Positions 24,901 to 35,956 of a stretch of 64,000 bases of DNA are shown piece after piece. The number at the start of each line of letters is the position of its first letter. The first letter of the stretch is position 1. The translations under genes were made by a program, and so were the position numbers. The stretch is taken from contig OX352773.1 in assembly GCA_947095535.1 (NCBI GenBank), forward strand, positions 31,145,398 to 31,209,397, written 5' to 3'. The notes under the pieces were generated by a model. The model was not told the origin of the DNA, did not search any database, and worked only from the letters and a program-made list of their open reading frames with translations. Source of the stretch: Poecilobothrus nobilitatus. Lineage: Eukaryota; Arthropoda; Insecta; Diptera; Dolichopodidae.

Positions 24901-25771
24901 ACAAACATTCACACAAGCTATTAGCTGAAAATTCCATCTGAAACCGATAAAATATATAAAAAAAAAAACCAAAAAGAAAAAAAACACATAAACGTATATA
25001 TAAATAAATCAAAGAGACACACACAAAAAAAAAAAAAAAAACAGAAAAAAAAAATAAAAACAAAAAAGGAAGAAAAACGACAAGCAATCACATAGAGAAT
25101 AGCTAGGTAATCAACCTGAAGATAAAATACATATATAAATTATCACTATATTTACTCAAGGGATCAATAACAGCATCAAATTAAAACACAAAAAAAAAAA
25201 CAACAACATGGTATTAAATAAAATAAAAAAAAAAAATATTTACCGTTATTATAATAACAGAAATTTACTAAATGAATTACTTATTCTACTGCTAAGGGCT
25301 ACTGTTTCATAAAAGAAAATGTTCTATGTTAAAGAATGTATGGTTAAACATTTTTATAGCTGGAAATGTACAATGCTGGACAATGCTGGAAATGTACAAT
25401 CATCTTATTTTTATAAATTAAAGTGAAATAATATCATAACAGTATAAGTTTTGTTTAATAAAAAGGAAAGCATTTGTTATCCGTTCTACCAGATAGCAAT
25501 TTTACATATTATTGGATAAAAAACGTATCACTTTCTTTCGTTTTTGTTACTAGGATTGTTGTATTAAATTTCAATGTTAGAAGAATCTTTTAGCATATAT
25601 TGAAATAAAGAAAATCTGTTGTCCTTTTTACTACAAGGGATTGATCATTTAAAAGTATTTGATCTAATGTCTATTATGATTCATAATAAGTTTATTTATT
25701 ATAGTTCAGGAAACTTCTCAATTACATATTTAATCATATTTTGATACTTTTTTTAAATATATGAATACAGA
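21991..25771. other. A+T-rich stretch without a recognisable gene
   Basis: Low-complexity DNA with many A/T runs, for example around 24,140, 24,830-24,860 and 25,026-25,040. A short scrambled duplication of the segment TGCTGGAAATGTACAAT occurs at about 25,359-25,400. Frames at 24,034-24,386 and 24,863-25,087 are Phe/Leu-rich strings from T- or A-runs. Confidence 0.65.
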
Positions 25772-26418
25772 TAATAAAAAAGAAGATTGAAAAAGCTAAT
25801 TAAGCATTTGGTAGCCTCAACAAACTATTTCATTCACGAACTTTAAACAGTAAAGTAAAAATCTTGTGTTATAAAACTCTCATAAGACCAATCCTTGTAT
25901 ATGGCTTTCCCATTTGGTTTAACATAAGCGCTTCCTTGATGGAAAAACTTAGGTTATTCGAAAGGAAGTGTCTAAGAGCATGTACCAATCTTTTTAGAAA
26001 ACCGTCAACAAATTTTCTACATTACTATTCTAAAAGTATATGAAACCGCAAACGTTATTAGAATCGACAATTTTATCATCCGAATAATACGTAATCATAT
26101 TCAACGTAGCAGCCAAGTAGAAAATAATTCTCTTATAAGCCACCCTTTTCACGAAAACGAAGAGTACATTAAAAGCGCAATGAGAAACGGCTTCATACCA
26201 CCAGAAGGATTTGTGTTTTTATAGATAAATATAAATATATTGAAAATAATAATTTCATTCCCATAATTTATCACTTTAAAAGACATGCTAATTTAAAATC
26301 TTTACTGCATAATCTAAACACACTGGACATAACAGATAGAAATCTATTTTAATTTGATAAAAACATAATATTTAATAAAAAACTAATAAGTTCTAAACCC
26401 TATTTTTGGAATAACTAA
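25772..26418 (+). pseudogene. jockey-like non-LTR retrotransposon, ORF2 C-terminal fragment
   Basis: Remnant of the post-catalytic (thumb/C-terminal) part of a LINE reverse transcriptase. Reading from about 25,772: KKKIEKAN, a stop, then AFGSLNKLFHSRTLNS and LCYKTLIRPILVYGFPIW, the most diagnostic block (the '.YK.LIRPIL.YG.P.W' signature of jockey-superfamily proteins). Next come ERKCLRACTNLFRKPS, a frameshift near 26,039, VIRIDNFIIRIIRNH, PPEGFVF, a second frameshift near 26,222, then IPIIYHFKRHANLKSLLHN, a stop, and a final SSKPYFWNN before the stop at 26,416-26,418. In all there are two internal stops and two frameshifts. The catalytic domain, the endonuclease and ORF1 are absent, as expected for a 5'-truncated insertion. 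It cannot be active. Confidence 0.85.
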
Positions 26419-26838
26419 TATTAAGATAGGTTAATTTTTTTCGTTTTTCTTTTTTGATTATTATTATTATTATTATTTTATTTTATTTTTTTTTTTTTTT
26501 TTCTTTAATTTTGTTTTTTTAATTTAATTTAAGTTTTATCATAAAATTTTTTTACAAGATATTAAAACTGTGTTTTTTGCTACTCAATTTTTTCTCAGTA
26601 AAAATAGAAACTTATTTATTAATTTAGAATAAAATCATATTCTTTGTACACAAAATAATAACTTTACAATTAAGCATTAACTTAAACTTAAATTCTATAA
26701 TATATATGAATGAGAGTGCTGATAATTATTAACATCAGCCACGTGCATTTTTTTTTGTATATATGCATTATGAATTATTGTTGTTTAAGTTTTATTTACA
26801 ACTTAGCTTTAGTAATCGATGAAATAAATAAATAAAAC
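26419..26838 (+). mobile_element. probable 3' UTR and tail of the jockey-like LINE
   Basis: Follows the ORF2 remnant directly. It holds an (ATT)n run at 26,457-26,477 and a long T-run, then ends at 26,821-26,838 in GAAATAAATAAATAAAAC, a short A-rich repeat tail of the kind that closes jockey-type LINEs. The boundary is inferred from the tail; no target-site duplication was identified because the 5' end is unclear. Confidence 0.45.
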
Positions 26839-27550
26839 ATTAAAAAACGAGGAAGAATACAGTTGCCTTTGTCAACTCTTAGATACCGGTACGAACCGTT
26901 AGTATGTTCACAGCCTGTCACTCTGCTCACAATATTATTTTTTTAATTTTTAGTATTTTAAAATAATTTGGGTGAATTTTATAATTTCTAGAATTATGGG
27001 TTCTACATATATTCAAACTATATGTTTATATGTACATTCTTCAAAAGCAGATTCTAACCTTTCACATAACGATTATCAATCCAAAACTTTTTCAAATATT
27101 CTATACTACCATTTAATACTAAGCGGTAAATGTATATTAAATTTACTTAGTACAAAATAGTAAATATAATTTTAAATATTATATTATATTATATTTAAAT
27201 ATTCCATTGACAGAATAATTTCTTATAAGTACAATAAAATACATATATATATGTAAATACGGCGCTATATAATATACATATATACTCTTATCATTCATTC
27301 ACTAGTGACATATACGATATGTAAATAAACATGATATTATATAAGTATGTATATATATTAATATCATATAAATAAAAATTCTTCAAGCAACCGTTATGTT
27401 GTTTATTTATTTGCATTTTTATGTACTACGCATTATATCCTCAACAATTTCAAATTATCGAGTAAAACAAAATGGAAAAAATTCGTTTTAAAGAAATTTG
27501 TTAGAAAATTTGAAAAAATCAAGTAACACTTTCGTCAATTATAAAGTAAC
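26839..27550. other. no gene recognised
   Basis: A moderately complex patch at 26,865-26,935, then A+T-rich DNA. The 62-codon frame at 26,972-27,160 has mixed composition but no recognisable domain and no splice context. Confidence 0.5.
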
Positions 27551-28430
27551 TCTACATTATTAAAAAAAGTTGTTAACAGAAATAAGAATATAATGTTGAA
27601 GCTTTAATTTTTATGTATTACTTTAAAAAAATTTTAACAGGTGTTCAAGTTACAGGTGTTTAAAAATAGGAAATTTTCAGTTTTTGACCCCTTACAGCTC
27701 TTAAACGGGGGGTGATACAAAAAAAATTTCTGAAATGACTCATACTTATTTTTAAAGATCTAACTTCTGTCAAAATTGCAAGTTTCCAACTTAAACCGTT
27801 TAGAAGATAGAAGGGTTGAAGGATTTTGCAAAATTTGAGTTTCACATAACGGTAAATTAAGACACCGTATGCCACAAATATATATTTATTGTATATATAC
27901 TTTTAAAGCTAAGAAAAGTAGTAATCGTTTGGCGTTTTCAAAATGAAGATATACCTTATACAACTTGTGCTATAACAATTTAAATATAGAGCTTTTTTGA
28001 ACCTTTGGGGAGCTGTAGCTCCGTAACGGGTGGGGCTACAAAAAAAAGTTATTAAAAATAAAATTAATATTTTTGTGAGATCTATCAGTGGTTAAAATTT
28101 CATAGCTCTATTGCAAAAAAAATGTCGGGATCTAAAAGTTAGGTGTTCGAGAGCTACCCTAAGGCTTGGTCCAAACTCAACCAAAAAAAATAGGGAACCT
28201 ACAAATTACTCCCAGAATATTTTGTGTAAATTTGAAGATTCTAGCTTTCTTAGTTTTTGAGTTAGCGTGCTGACGGACGGACGGACGGACGGACGGACAT
28301 GGCTCAAAAGTCTTAGAATTTTTTTCTGATCCGATCCATACCTTTGAAGGTATATCTAGCTCGCTTATTTCGAGGTGTTACAAACGGAGGAGTAATTTTA
28401 TTATACCCGATCCTATCGTACGGGTATAAA
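27551..28430 (+). mobile_element. noncoding repeat family F1, copy with a different 3' end
   Basis: The body matches the other F1 copies: GTTGTTAACA, TTGAAGCTTTAATTTTTATG, CAGGTGTTCAAGTTACAGGTG, a 'cttacagctcttaaac' block, CACATAACGGTAAATT, and AGCTGTAGCTCCGTAACGGG. It then runs into a (GGAC)n tract at 28,272-28,298. Unlike the others, it does not finish with the GCACATTT...AAATGTGC hairpin. It continues through CATGGCTCAAAAG and TATATCTAGCTCGCTTAT and ends in the imperfect palindrome ATACCCGATCCTATCGTAC-GGGTAT (about 28,403-28,428), resembling termini familiar from dipteran noncoding repeats. The left end is approximate. The 71-codon minus-strand frame at 27,660-27,875 lies wholly inside and is not a gene. 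Confidence 0.6.
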
Positions 28431-30289
28431 AATACAGATAATAATGTTTTATATTTTTACGCCTAAAAGTAGGCAAATTTCATTAGTTTTTTTTTTTTAT
28501 TAAATATATATTCATTTGCCGGTGGAATGATTAAGCGCATTATAAATACTGAAAAAGTAATTTGCGATTACATGTATAAATAAGGAAAATATACAATACA
28601 TATATATAATTTTAGTTTTTATGTATGGAAATAGTATTTAAACTATAATGGATATTGGTTTTAGTATTTTTGGTTAGTTCTATATGTAATATGAAATAAA
28701 TAAGATAAATAAATAAATCTTTATTCAAATTGAAAGAAAGTTGAAAAAAAAATATGAGAAATTAAAGTAACCACTAATAATATTATTAAAACTAGATAAC
28801 ATTAAAACTTACATAAATTAGAATTATTTTAAAACTATTTATTTTATCATGAAAATTTTTGTTTTTTTTCAAATAAATCAAAATTAATGAATTAAATATT
28901 AATTTTTTGTTTTTTCTCTTTCAGGTATTTGATTTTGTTATTTTAAATTTATAACTGAAGTAATTTAAAACTAAACGGTAAATATAGTTTTCTATTAACT
29001 TTATTTATTTTTTTTTTTTGTATCCCATTTCTTTAAATTTTTTGCAGGATAATTTTCAGTGTTTAAAAAAGTAATTTTGATGGAAACAATAGAATTTTAA
29101 ATTAAAGTTTCATATATAAATATATATATGTATAGTATATATTAATATATAAAATATTATATTTTAATACATAAAAATTAATTCCAAAATACATTTTTAT
29201 TTTGTGGATACCCAATATAGAGTCTGGATAACAGATACTATACCACTGTAAATATATCTATATATGTACGATTTAACTGTTGATATAAAAAGTAAAAAAA
29301 AAAAAAATTTCGGAATTTTAATAAAACATTTTTTCAACTGACAATAAATATCCAATCTCTGTATAATATCCTTATTTTTCATCTCTGTTGTTTTTTTTTT
29401 TTTTTTTTTCTCATTAAAATAAGTATCATATATATAATTTTATTTTTTATGACATAATTAAAATAAAACTAACAAATTATTATTATAAAATTTAATATAA
29501 AATAATAAAAAACAACAAAAAATAAAAACAACTCTATATTAATTATTTATACAAACATAATATATGTTTATTAGTATATAATAATATCTCATATCATATA
29601 CATTTTCAATTTTCTTCCTTTTCATTACAATCCTTTTCAAATGCAAATAAATACCTTTCAAACCTATATACACTTTTATACACTTCATATTATATACACT
29701 AGACTCATATTATGTATATATTTATATATTTAAAAATGTATGTATATATATATATGATTATGGTATAATAATCCGAATAATAAAAACGAAGAGGTTTTTC
29801 ATTACGTCATTATTCTGTTAAATGCTAACATTGAAATTTAATGTAACATAAATCATCTTGACTCCTACAGGCTGCTATTATTTTCGTATTTTATTTTATT
29901 TTATTTTTTTTTTGTTTTTTTGTATTTTTCTTTTAATTTTTCTTTTTTTTCAATTTTCCGTTTTTTATTTCGATTCAGCCACTTTTTTGTTTTATATATG
30001 TATAATTGTATAAAATTATACATACCTATGTATATATATATAATTATATTAAAAATTACGAATAAAATTGTGTAACACTTTATGAAATGTAATATCATTG
30101 CACATAAATGAATATACAGTAGAACTTCGATGAATTTAACATTAGAAATAATGCGTTATTGAAATGTGAAAAGAAATTGGAAGTTTTTTTTTATGATTAA
30201 TTGGTTTTATATTCATATTAGAATTCTTTCAGTTTCAAAACTTTTCTTTTTCAATTCTGCGCTAGTTGGTATTCAATAAAATAGACCTT
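28431..30289. other. A+T-rich stretch without a recognisable gene
   Basis: An A-rich tetranucleotide-like tail (ATAAATAAATAAAT) sits at about 28,706. The rest is poly-A/T and (TA)n. The small frames at 29,197-29,382 and 29,901-30,098 are low complexity. A candidate recursive splice site at 28.92 kb is listed separately. Confidence 0.65.
28901..28930 (+). other. candidate recursive splice site (weaker)
   Basis: A pyrimidine tract (28,903-28,921) ends in TTTCAG|GTATTT, with AG at 28,923-28,924 and GT at 28,925-28,926. An ATTAAT-type branch-like sequence lies about 25 nt upstream. The donor half departs from GTRAGT at positions +4 to +6, so this is weaker than the 13.28 kb site. Confidence 0.18.
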
Positions 30290-30690
30290 TTGCGGAGGTT
30301 GGAATGAATTTTAAAAGACACCAATAAGATAAATTTGGAATAGTTCGAATACTCTTCGTTGGTGTTAAACTTTAATCAACCCCATCTTCTTTTTAAACCA
30401 AACATTAGGTTAGAACCTATGGTACAAAGTAGTGTACCATAGATTCAGTACTTTGGTTTGGTAATTCAAAAAATAGGAATAAAGGAAATTGGGAAATATG
30501 AAAAATTATGGGATGTTGGAGGGATTATTTTGGACAAAGATGTTATGTTCTTCTTGAATTTAGCGATATCATGCACGTAAAGGTTGCCAATTTTTGGAAA
30601 TACTTCCTGCGATAAGGTATTTCATTTTCGCATTGTATACGTATTACAAACTAATTTCCATGTTTCCATATTAAATAGTTCTTAAATATT
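30290..30690 (-). pseudogene. LINE 3' end (CR1/jockey-like family), C-terminus plus 3' UTR
   Basis: On the minus strand from about 30,665 the frames recover the same C-terminal block as the 55.3 kb copy: GN*FVIR, then (one frame on) a stop at the position of the conserved Trp, NTLSQEVFPKIGN, and YVHDIAKFKKNI, aligning with WNHIPSHVFAKVSN and YVYDLVKFKKNI. After the coding part (to about 30,535) comes a 3' UTR sharing CCCAATTTCCTTTATTCC with 18.8 kb, the hairpin-forming CTATGGTAC / GTACCATAG pair (30,417-30,442), AGGTTAGAACCT, and the CTTCTTTTTAAACCAAAC block. One frameshift and at least two stops make it inactive. Ends are approximate. Confidence 0.65.
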
Positions 30691-32158
30691 CACGTACTCC
30701 GATTATCTTTTTATTATAATTATATTTTTTCTAGCTTCATTAGAGATAACTCTCGGTGATCTGCCTAATAATTAATAAGTTTTCCAATTAAAATTATGAA
30801 TCTTTTCAGAGATTCAATTAATCGGTGTTCTACTGTTTTATGCACTATAGGATGTTTTTTTTTTTATTATTATAATAACTTGCATGAATGTTTTTTAATA
30901 GAATTATGTAAAAAAAAAAAAAATTTTCAATTTTTATGCATATTTTATTTTGTTTTCTGGAGTTCAGATCTTTTTTCGAATATTTGACATTTTTCTATTC
31001 ATGGATGGAAAAAAAAAAAACACATTTTTTTTTCCGTATTTTTAATTCTGTTCTGTTTTCTTTTTTTGTATCAAATGTTTTCATGTATATTCTTGTCTAT
31101 TTTTTTCTTTTTTTATTTTGCACAATATTTTGAAAGTGAAAAATGCGAATTTTGCACTCATTTGGGGATACAAACAAATGAATGAATGAAACAAAACGTA
31201 TAAGAAAAAGAAATAAAACTAAATCCACAAAAAAAATTAATTTATTTCAGTTTAAATGAACGCATATAGCATATAAAGTAAAACAACACAATGTAAATTT
31301 CAATATAATATGTTTATTTATATATGTATATATATCTACATATATTATATATATATTATATTCTATTTATCATATATTGTATTTTTTTTTTTTTTTCTTC
31401 TATACTATTTATTGAATTTACATGAATATAAAAAAAAACCATTTTATACAATACATGAAAATTTAAATAAGGAATGGAATTCATACCGTTATAAAAGTAA
31501 AAGGCACTTATTATATCTTATACAATATAACAGTACAATTGTATTTTTGAAACAATTCTTTAACATTATTTTGTGTAATTATTTTTGGCATATTATCTTG
31601 ATACTCTCATAACTCTAAAAAAAAAAAAAATCATTTTAGCTCTATTCCAAGGATTTACACGTTTTTTTTAGCTTCTACTTGCATTGAAAAATTTCATCAT
31701 CCCTATTTTGTGTTTTATTTTAAGCTAATGATAAGCACCGGATAATAATAAAACCAAGGAAAACTAAATCATGATAACAGGAAAGATAATAGAAATTCTT
31801 TATGTATCGAAGTAGAAAAATTTAATAAACTGTTTAGACTCCGTTGCAATGATCCGAAAATATACAGAAATCAATTTTATTAGAAGTGTTAAATAATATT
31901 TAAATGTTTATTAGAAATATATTAAACAGAGTAGCTTTTCATGCTAACCAGCGACATCAAAACCTTTATTACCTTATATTACTTCAATTTACGCCTTAAG
32001 TATATGCAATTTTTATTTCAAAATCTTTTTTTCTCTTTCTCTCAAAGGACAACCATTTAATTCTTAACAATTAAAATTAATATACGTAAGTATACTAATT
32101 CAGACAGTCAAAAAAAAAAACAAACAAGGTAGAATGTAAACCAACGGTTTTTAAAAGC
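30691..32158. other. A+T-rich stretch without a recognisable gene
   Basis: Long T- and A-runs and (TA)n at about 31,320-31,355. The frames at 30,796-31,133 and 31,310-31,612 are Phe/Tyr/Ile-rich low-complexity strings. Confidence 0.7.
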
Positions 32159-32314
32159 GCACATTTCCAAAACTCAATACAAATTGTTTAGAAGTGTGGC
32201 TTACACAAAAATTTGAAAATTTCATGTAATAAGAAAAAACTTGAAAATAGGACATTTTTGAGATTTTGAGGGGCCGTAAGTCCGGAATCCTATATAACTA
32301 AGAAAAGCTGTTAA

Positions 32315-33268
32315 CACACGTAAAAATTTATTATTGAAGCTTTAATTTTTATGTCTTGCCGAAGAAAAGTTTTTACAGGTGCCTAAGTTACAGGTGTCTA
32401 AAAATAGCAAATTTTCAATTTTTGAGGCGTAATAACTCTTAAAGAGGGGGCGTTACCAAAAAATTTTCTGAGGAAACTTATACTAATTCTAAAAGTTCTT
32501 TCTTGTCTCAAAATTTCAGATTCCTATCTAAAGGGGTGCCGGAGTTATGAAAAAAGAAATTTCATGCAAAATGTGGTTTTCACATAACGGTAAATTTAAA
32601 TCGTAAATTACAAAATATTACATAATTTTGATATTGTTTTATATAGATAATAAAATTTTCGATCTTCTACCGGTTTTAGATTGCAAAACTATTACGCAAA
32701 GCCCGAGATATATACATCTGAAAATGGAGCTTTTTTACAATTTTGAAGAGCTGCAGCTTTGGAACCCTTTACAACTAAAATAAACCTTTCACACACGTAA
32801 AAATATATTATTGAAGCTTTAATTTTTATGTCTTGCCGAAGAAAAGTTTTTACAGGTGCCTAAGTTACAGGTGTCTAAAAATAGCAAATTTTCAATTTTT
32901 GAGGCGTAATAACTCTTAAAGAGGGGGCGTTACCAAAAAATTTTCTGAGGAAACTTATACTAATTCTAAAAGTTCTTTCTTGTCTCAAAATTTCAGGTTC
33001 CTATCTAAAGGGGTGCCGGAGTTATGAAAAAAGAAATTTCATGCAAAATGTGGTTTTCACATAACGGTAAATTTAAATAGTAAATTACAAAATATTACAT
33101 AATTTTGATATTGTTTTATATAGATAATAAAATTTTCGATCTTCTGCCGGTTTTAGATTGCAAAACTATTACGCAGAGCCCGAGATATATACATCTGAAA
33201 ATGGGGCTTTTTTACAACTTTGAAGAGCTGCAACTTTGGAACCCTTTACAATTAAAATAAACCTTTCA
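32315..33268 (+). repeat. 477-bp tandem duplication inside F1, plus a diverged third copy
   Basis: CACACGTAAAAAT occurs at 32,315, 32,792 and 33,269, an exact spacing of 477 bp twice. Units 1 and 2 differ by only about ten substitutions and no indels that I could see, so the duplication is recent. The third, partial unit after 33,269 is clearly more diverged and leads into the 3' end of the element. This pattern suggests unequal exchange or replication slippage within an older element. Confidence 0.85.
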
Positions 33269-33828
33269 CACACGTAAAAATATATTATTGTAGCTTTAAT
33301 TTTTACATCTTGCAGAAGTAAAATGTGTGCAGGTTCCTAAGTTACAGGTGTTTAAAAATAGCAAATTTTCAATTTTTAAGCCCTAATAGCTCATAAACAG
33401 GGGGTGGTCCGAAAAAATTTTCTGAGCAAACTTATACTAATTCTAAAAGTTCTTTCTTGCCTCAAAATTTCAAGCTTGTATCTAGAAGCGTGCCGGAGTT
33501 ATGAAAGTAGAAAAATCATGCAAAATTTGGTTTTCACATAACGGTAAATTTAAATACTAAATTTAAAAAAATTGTATAATTTTGATATTAATTTACAAAG
33601 ATAAAAGAAATACCTGTCGAATGACGTTTTCAGATTGAAAAAATCTTAAGCAGAACATAAGATATATGCATTTAAAAATAGGGCTTTTTCAAAGTTTGAG
33701 GGGGTGTAGCTCCGTAATGAGGGGGGCTACATGAAAAAGTTGTTCCACAAAATTATTTTTTTTATGAGACCTACCTATGGTTAAAATTTTTTTTCTCTAT
33801 CTTTAACGGTGTAGAAGTTTTGTAAACA

Positions 33829-33863
33829 GACGGACGGACGGACGGACGGACGGACGGACGGAC
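33829..33863 (+). repeat. (CGGA)n tract near the F1 3' end
   Basis: About eight units of the G+C-rich tetranucleotide CGGA, standing out in A+T-rich DNA. The same position in other F1 copies has (GGAC)n at 28,272-28,298, and decayed versions at 51,416-51,434 (CAGACGGGCAGACGAACGGA) and 47,167-47,195. Confidence 0.9.
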
Positions 33864-33912
33864 AGAGTGAAACTAATAAGCACATTTTTTCAAAATTTTT
33901 TTGGAAATGTGC

Positions 33913-35778
33913 TAAAAACAAAATTAAACTGTTTTTCATAATTTACTTATTTCTAAAAAGAACAAATTATTAAAAAGCTAAAAAAAAAATTTTAAGAAAA
34001 AGTAATAAAGTGAAAATAAATTCATATTTTTCTCAGGAAATATTTATTTTTATTTTACTTTTGTGGAAATTTCTGTATATTAAGGTGATGGATTAACTTA
34101 CTATGGATTATATTATATAATATACAAATATAATATATATACATTATGCATAAAATAAATATTCATTTGTATATAACTATACTTATCCATATACACATTG
34201 TAGCCCTTGATCGTTTTGGTATTCATACAAATGGTACATTTAAGGAAAAAAACAATTTTTTTTTTTTTATTTTTTTTTCAAGTTATTTCAACAAATCAAA
34301 CAAGGATATATTTAATGTATATATATACATACATATATATATATATATATATATGGATTTATGTACTTTAATATAATATTATTTTTAGTATTCTATGTAG
34401 TCAAATATAGGAATTATTAATGACACTATGATATACCCCATAAAATGATTGATTGTAGAAGGAATTATTATTATTATTAATTTCAAATCTACTGAATTCC
34501 TTTTCATTTTTCCTTTGAACGTGATTTAATACAAAAAAAAAAAGAAACAAAAAATAAAAAATGAAAATGAAAACAGTAAAATAAAAGAAATTAATAGATT
34601 TTGAATATAAATCAAGAAGCTACATTTATATATATATATATGTATATATATATATGTATATAAATGGTATTATTATTATTTATATATAATATCTTATATA
34701 AGAGTAGTGAAAATAAGAAATTTTTATTGAAGAAAATGTGGTGAGAAAAACGAAAAAAAAAAAAAAATGACAAAGAAAAAATTATTTCATTATAATTTAA
34801 GTTATTAATGTGTTCAAGTTCTTCAAAATGTATCTATTTTATTAATTTAATTAGGTCAAATTAATTGCTTAATATAAAAAATATTATCTATTTTTATAAT
34901 TAAATAATGTTTTTTTTTTTGACATTTTTGTTGTTTTAAGCTGATATGACTTTTTCTTTTCTTTTAAATATGACATAAAACAATCCTTAAAACTTTTTCA
35001 ATTACAAGGGCTGAAAAATCAACAAGGATATTTTTTGTAAGAATCAAAGAGATACAACTTACATAGCTTAATTCAAATACGTTATCTTATATTTAAATTG
35101 TTAATTTATAAAGATCAGTTATTAGTTTGTGTCACTTATATCTAAACCAATTTAACTAAAAGGCCTTAACAAACCGAAAAATAAAAGATTCTAAAACAAT
35201 ATGAAATTTAGAAAAATTTATAAAATTCATGAACAAAAACATGTTTATCTTTTCTTATACATAATAAAATCTATTTCAGCTTTTTTTAAAATATCAACCT
35301 TTATAACTTTTGGAACATTATATTGCAACTTTATTACAATTTCCTGGCTACCTAATGGCTTAAATGTGCAAAAACTATCACCTTGAAGTTCCCAATGATT
35401 TTTTTAATATCTTTTTCAAAATTTATCAGGTTCCTGATCTAAAATGAGTAGATATTATGAAAAGTCTTTAAAAATCAAGAATAACTCAAAAACGTTTATA
35501 ATAAATTGAACAATTATATAGTACGTTGCTCAATACCTTTACGAATGTAATTTTTATAAAAAAGATCATTTTCTGTAAGATCCCAATAAAAAAAAAAAAA
35601 ATTTTCTTTGGAAATCACAAATATATTATTAATTTATTTATTTTTTTGTCAATCTGGGATAAATCCTGATATCTATTTATGAAATATAACAACTAGATAT
35701 TTTATTGATCCTTTTTTCTGTTAATTGTGTGAACCAGTTACTATTAATAATTTTATATAGTTGTATTATTTTTTGATC
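33913..35778. other. A+T-rich stretch without a recognisable gene
   Basis: (TA)n at 34,332-34,354 and TA/GT-rich simple sequence at 34,626-34,665. The frames at 34,146-34,376 and 35,201-35,386 have no domain. Confidence 0.65.
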
Positions 35779-35956
35779 CAGTTTTATGATCCAACTATAA
35801 AATGATGTTTAAAAAGAACCTGATCAAAGATAAATAATAGATGTTTAAAGAAAATCTTATAAAACTTTATTTAATGTTTAAATTTTAATTTTAAAGTTTT
35901 ATCAGGTTTTCTAATTTTATCTTTAAATATCATTTTGTAGTTGGATCATAAAACTG
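35779..35956. mobile_element. 178-bp foldback (MITE-like) element with 35-bp inverted arms
   Basis: The left arm (35,779-35,813) begins CAGTTTTATGATCCAAC. The right arm (35,922-35,956) is its inverse, ending GTTGGATCATAAAACTG. The arms match at 33 of 35 positions. Further inward, AACCTGATCAAA on the left faces TTATCAGGTT on the right, extending the fold, with an about 60-nt centre. No clear target-site duplication flanks it and no second copy was found. Long high-identity arms in so small a unit fit a MITE; a hairpin with some other role cannot be excluded. Confidence 0.6.

Larger units (their letters stand above)
32159..33912 (+). mobile_element. noncoding repeat family F1, longest copy with terminal inverted repeats
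   Basis: Starts with GCACATTTCCAAAA (32,159-32,172) and ends with the exact inverse TTTTGGAAATGTGC (33,899-33,912). The 3' end itself folds: GCACATTTTTTCAAAA from 33,880 faces the terminal repeat, giving a near-palindrome of 33 nt. The body is a series of conserved phrases shared with 27.5, 46.6, 50.6 and 57.6 kb (CACATAACGGTAAATTTAAA, GGTGCCGGAGTTATGAAA, GCTTTAATTTTTA, AGTTACAGGTG). It includes a 477-bp tandem duplication and a (CGGA)n tract near the 3' end. No frame longer than a few dozen codons exists, so the copy is non-autonomous. The class (MITE-like DNA element versus other foldback) is undetermined. Confidence 0.75.

Noticed and set aside
27660..27875. 71-codon minus-strand frame with mixed composition
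   Set aside because: It lies wholly within an F1 repeat and is not preserved in the other copies.
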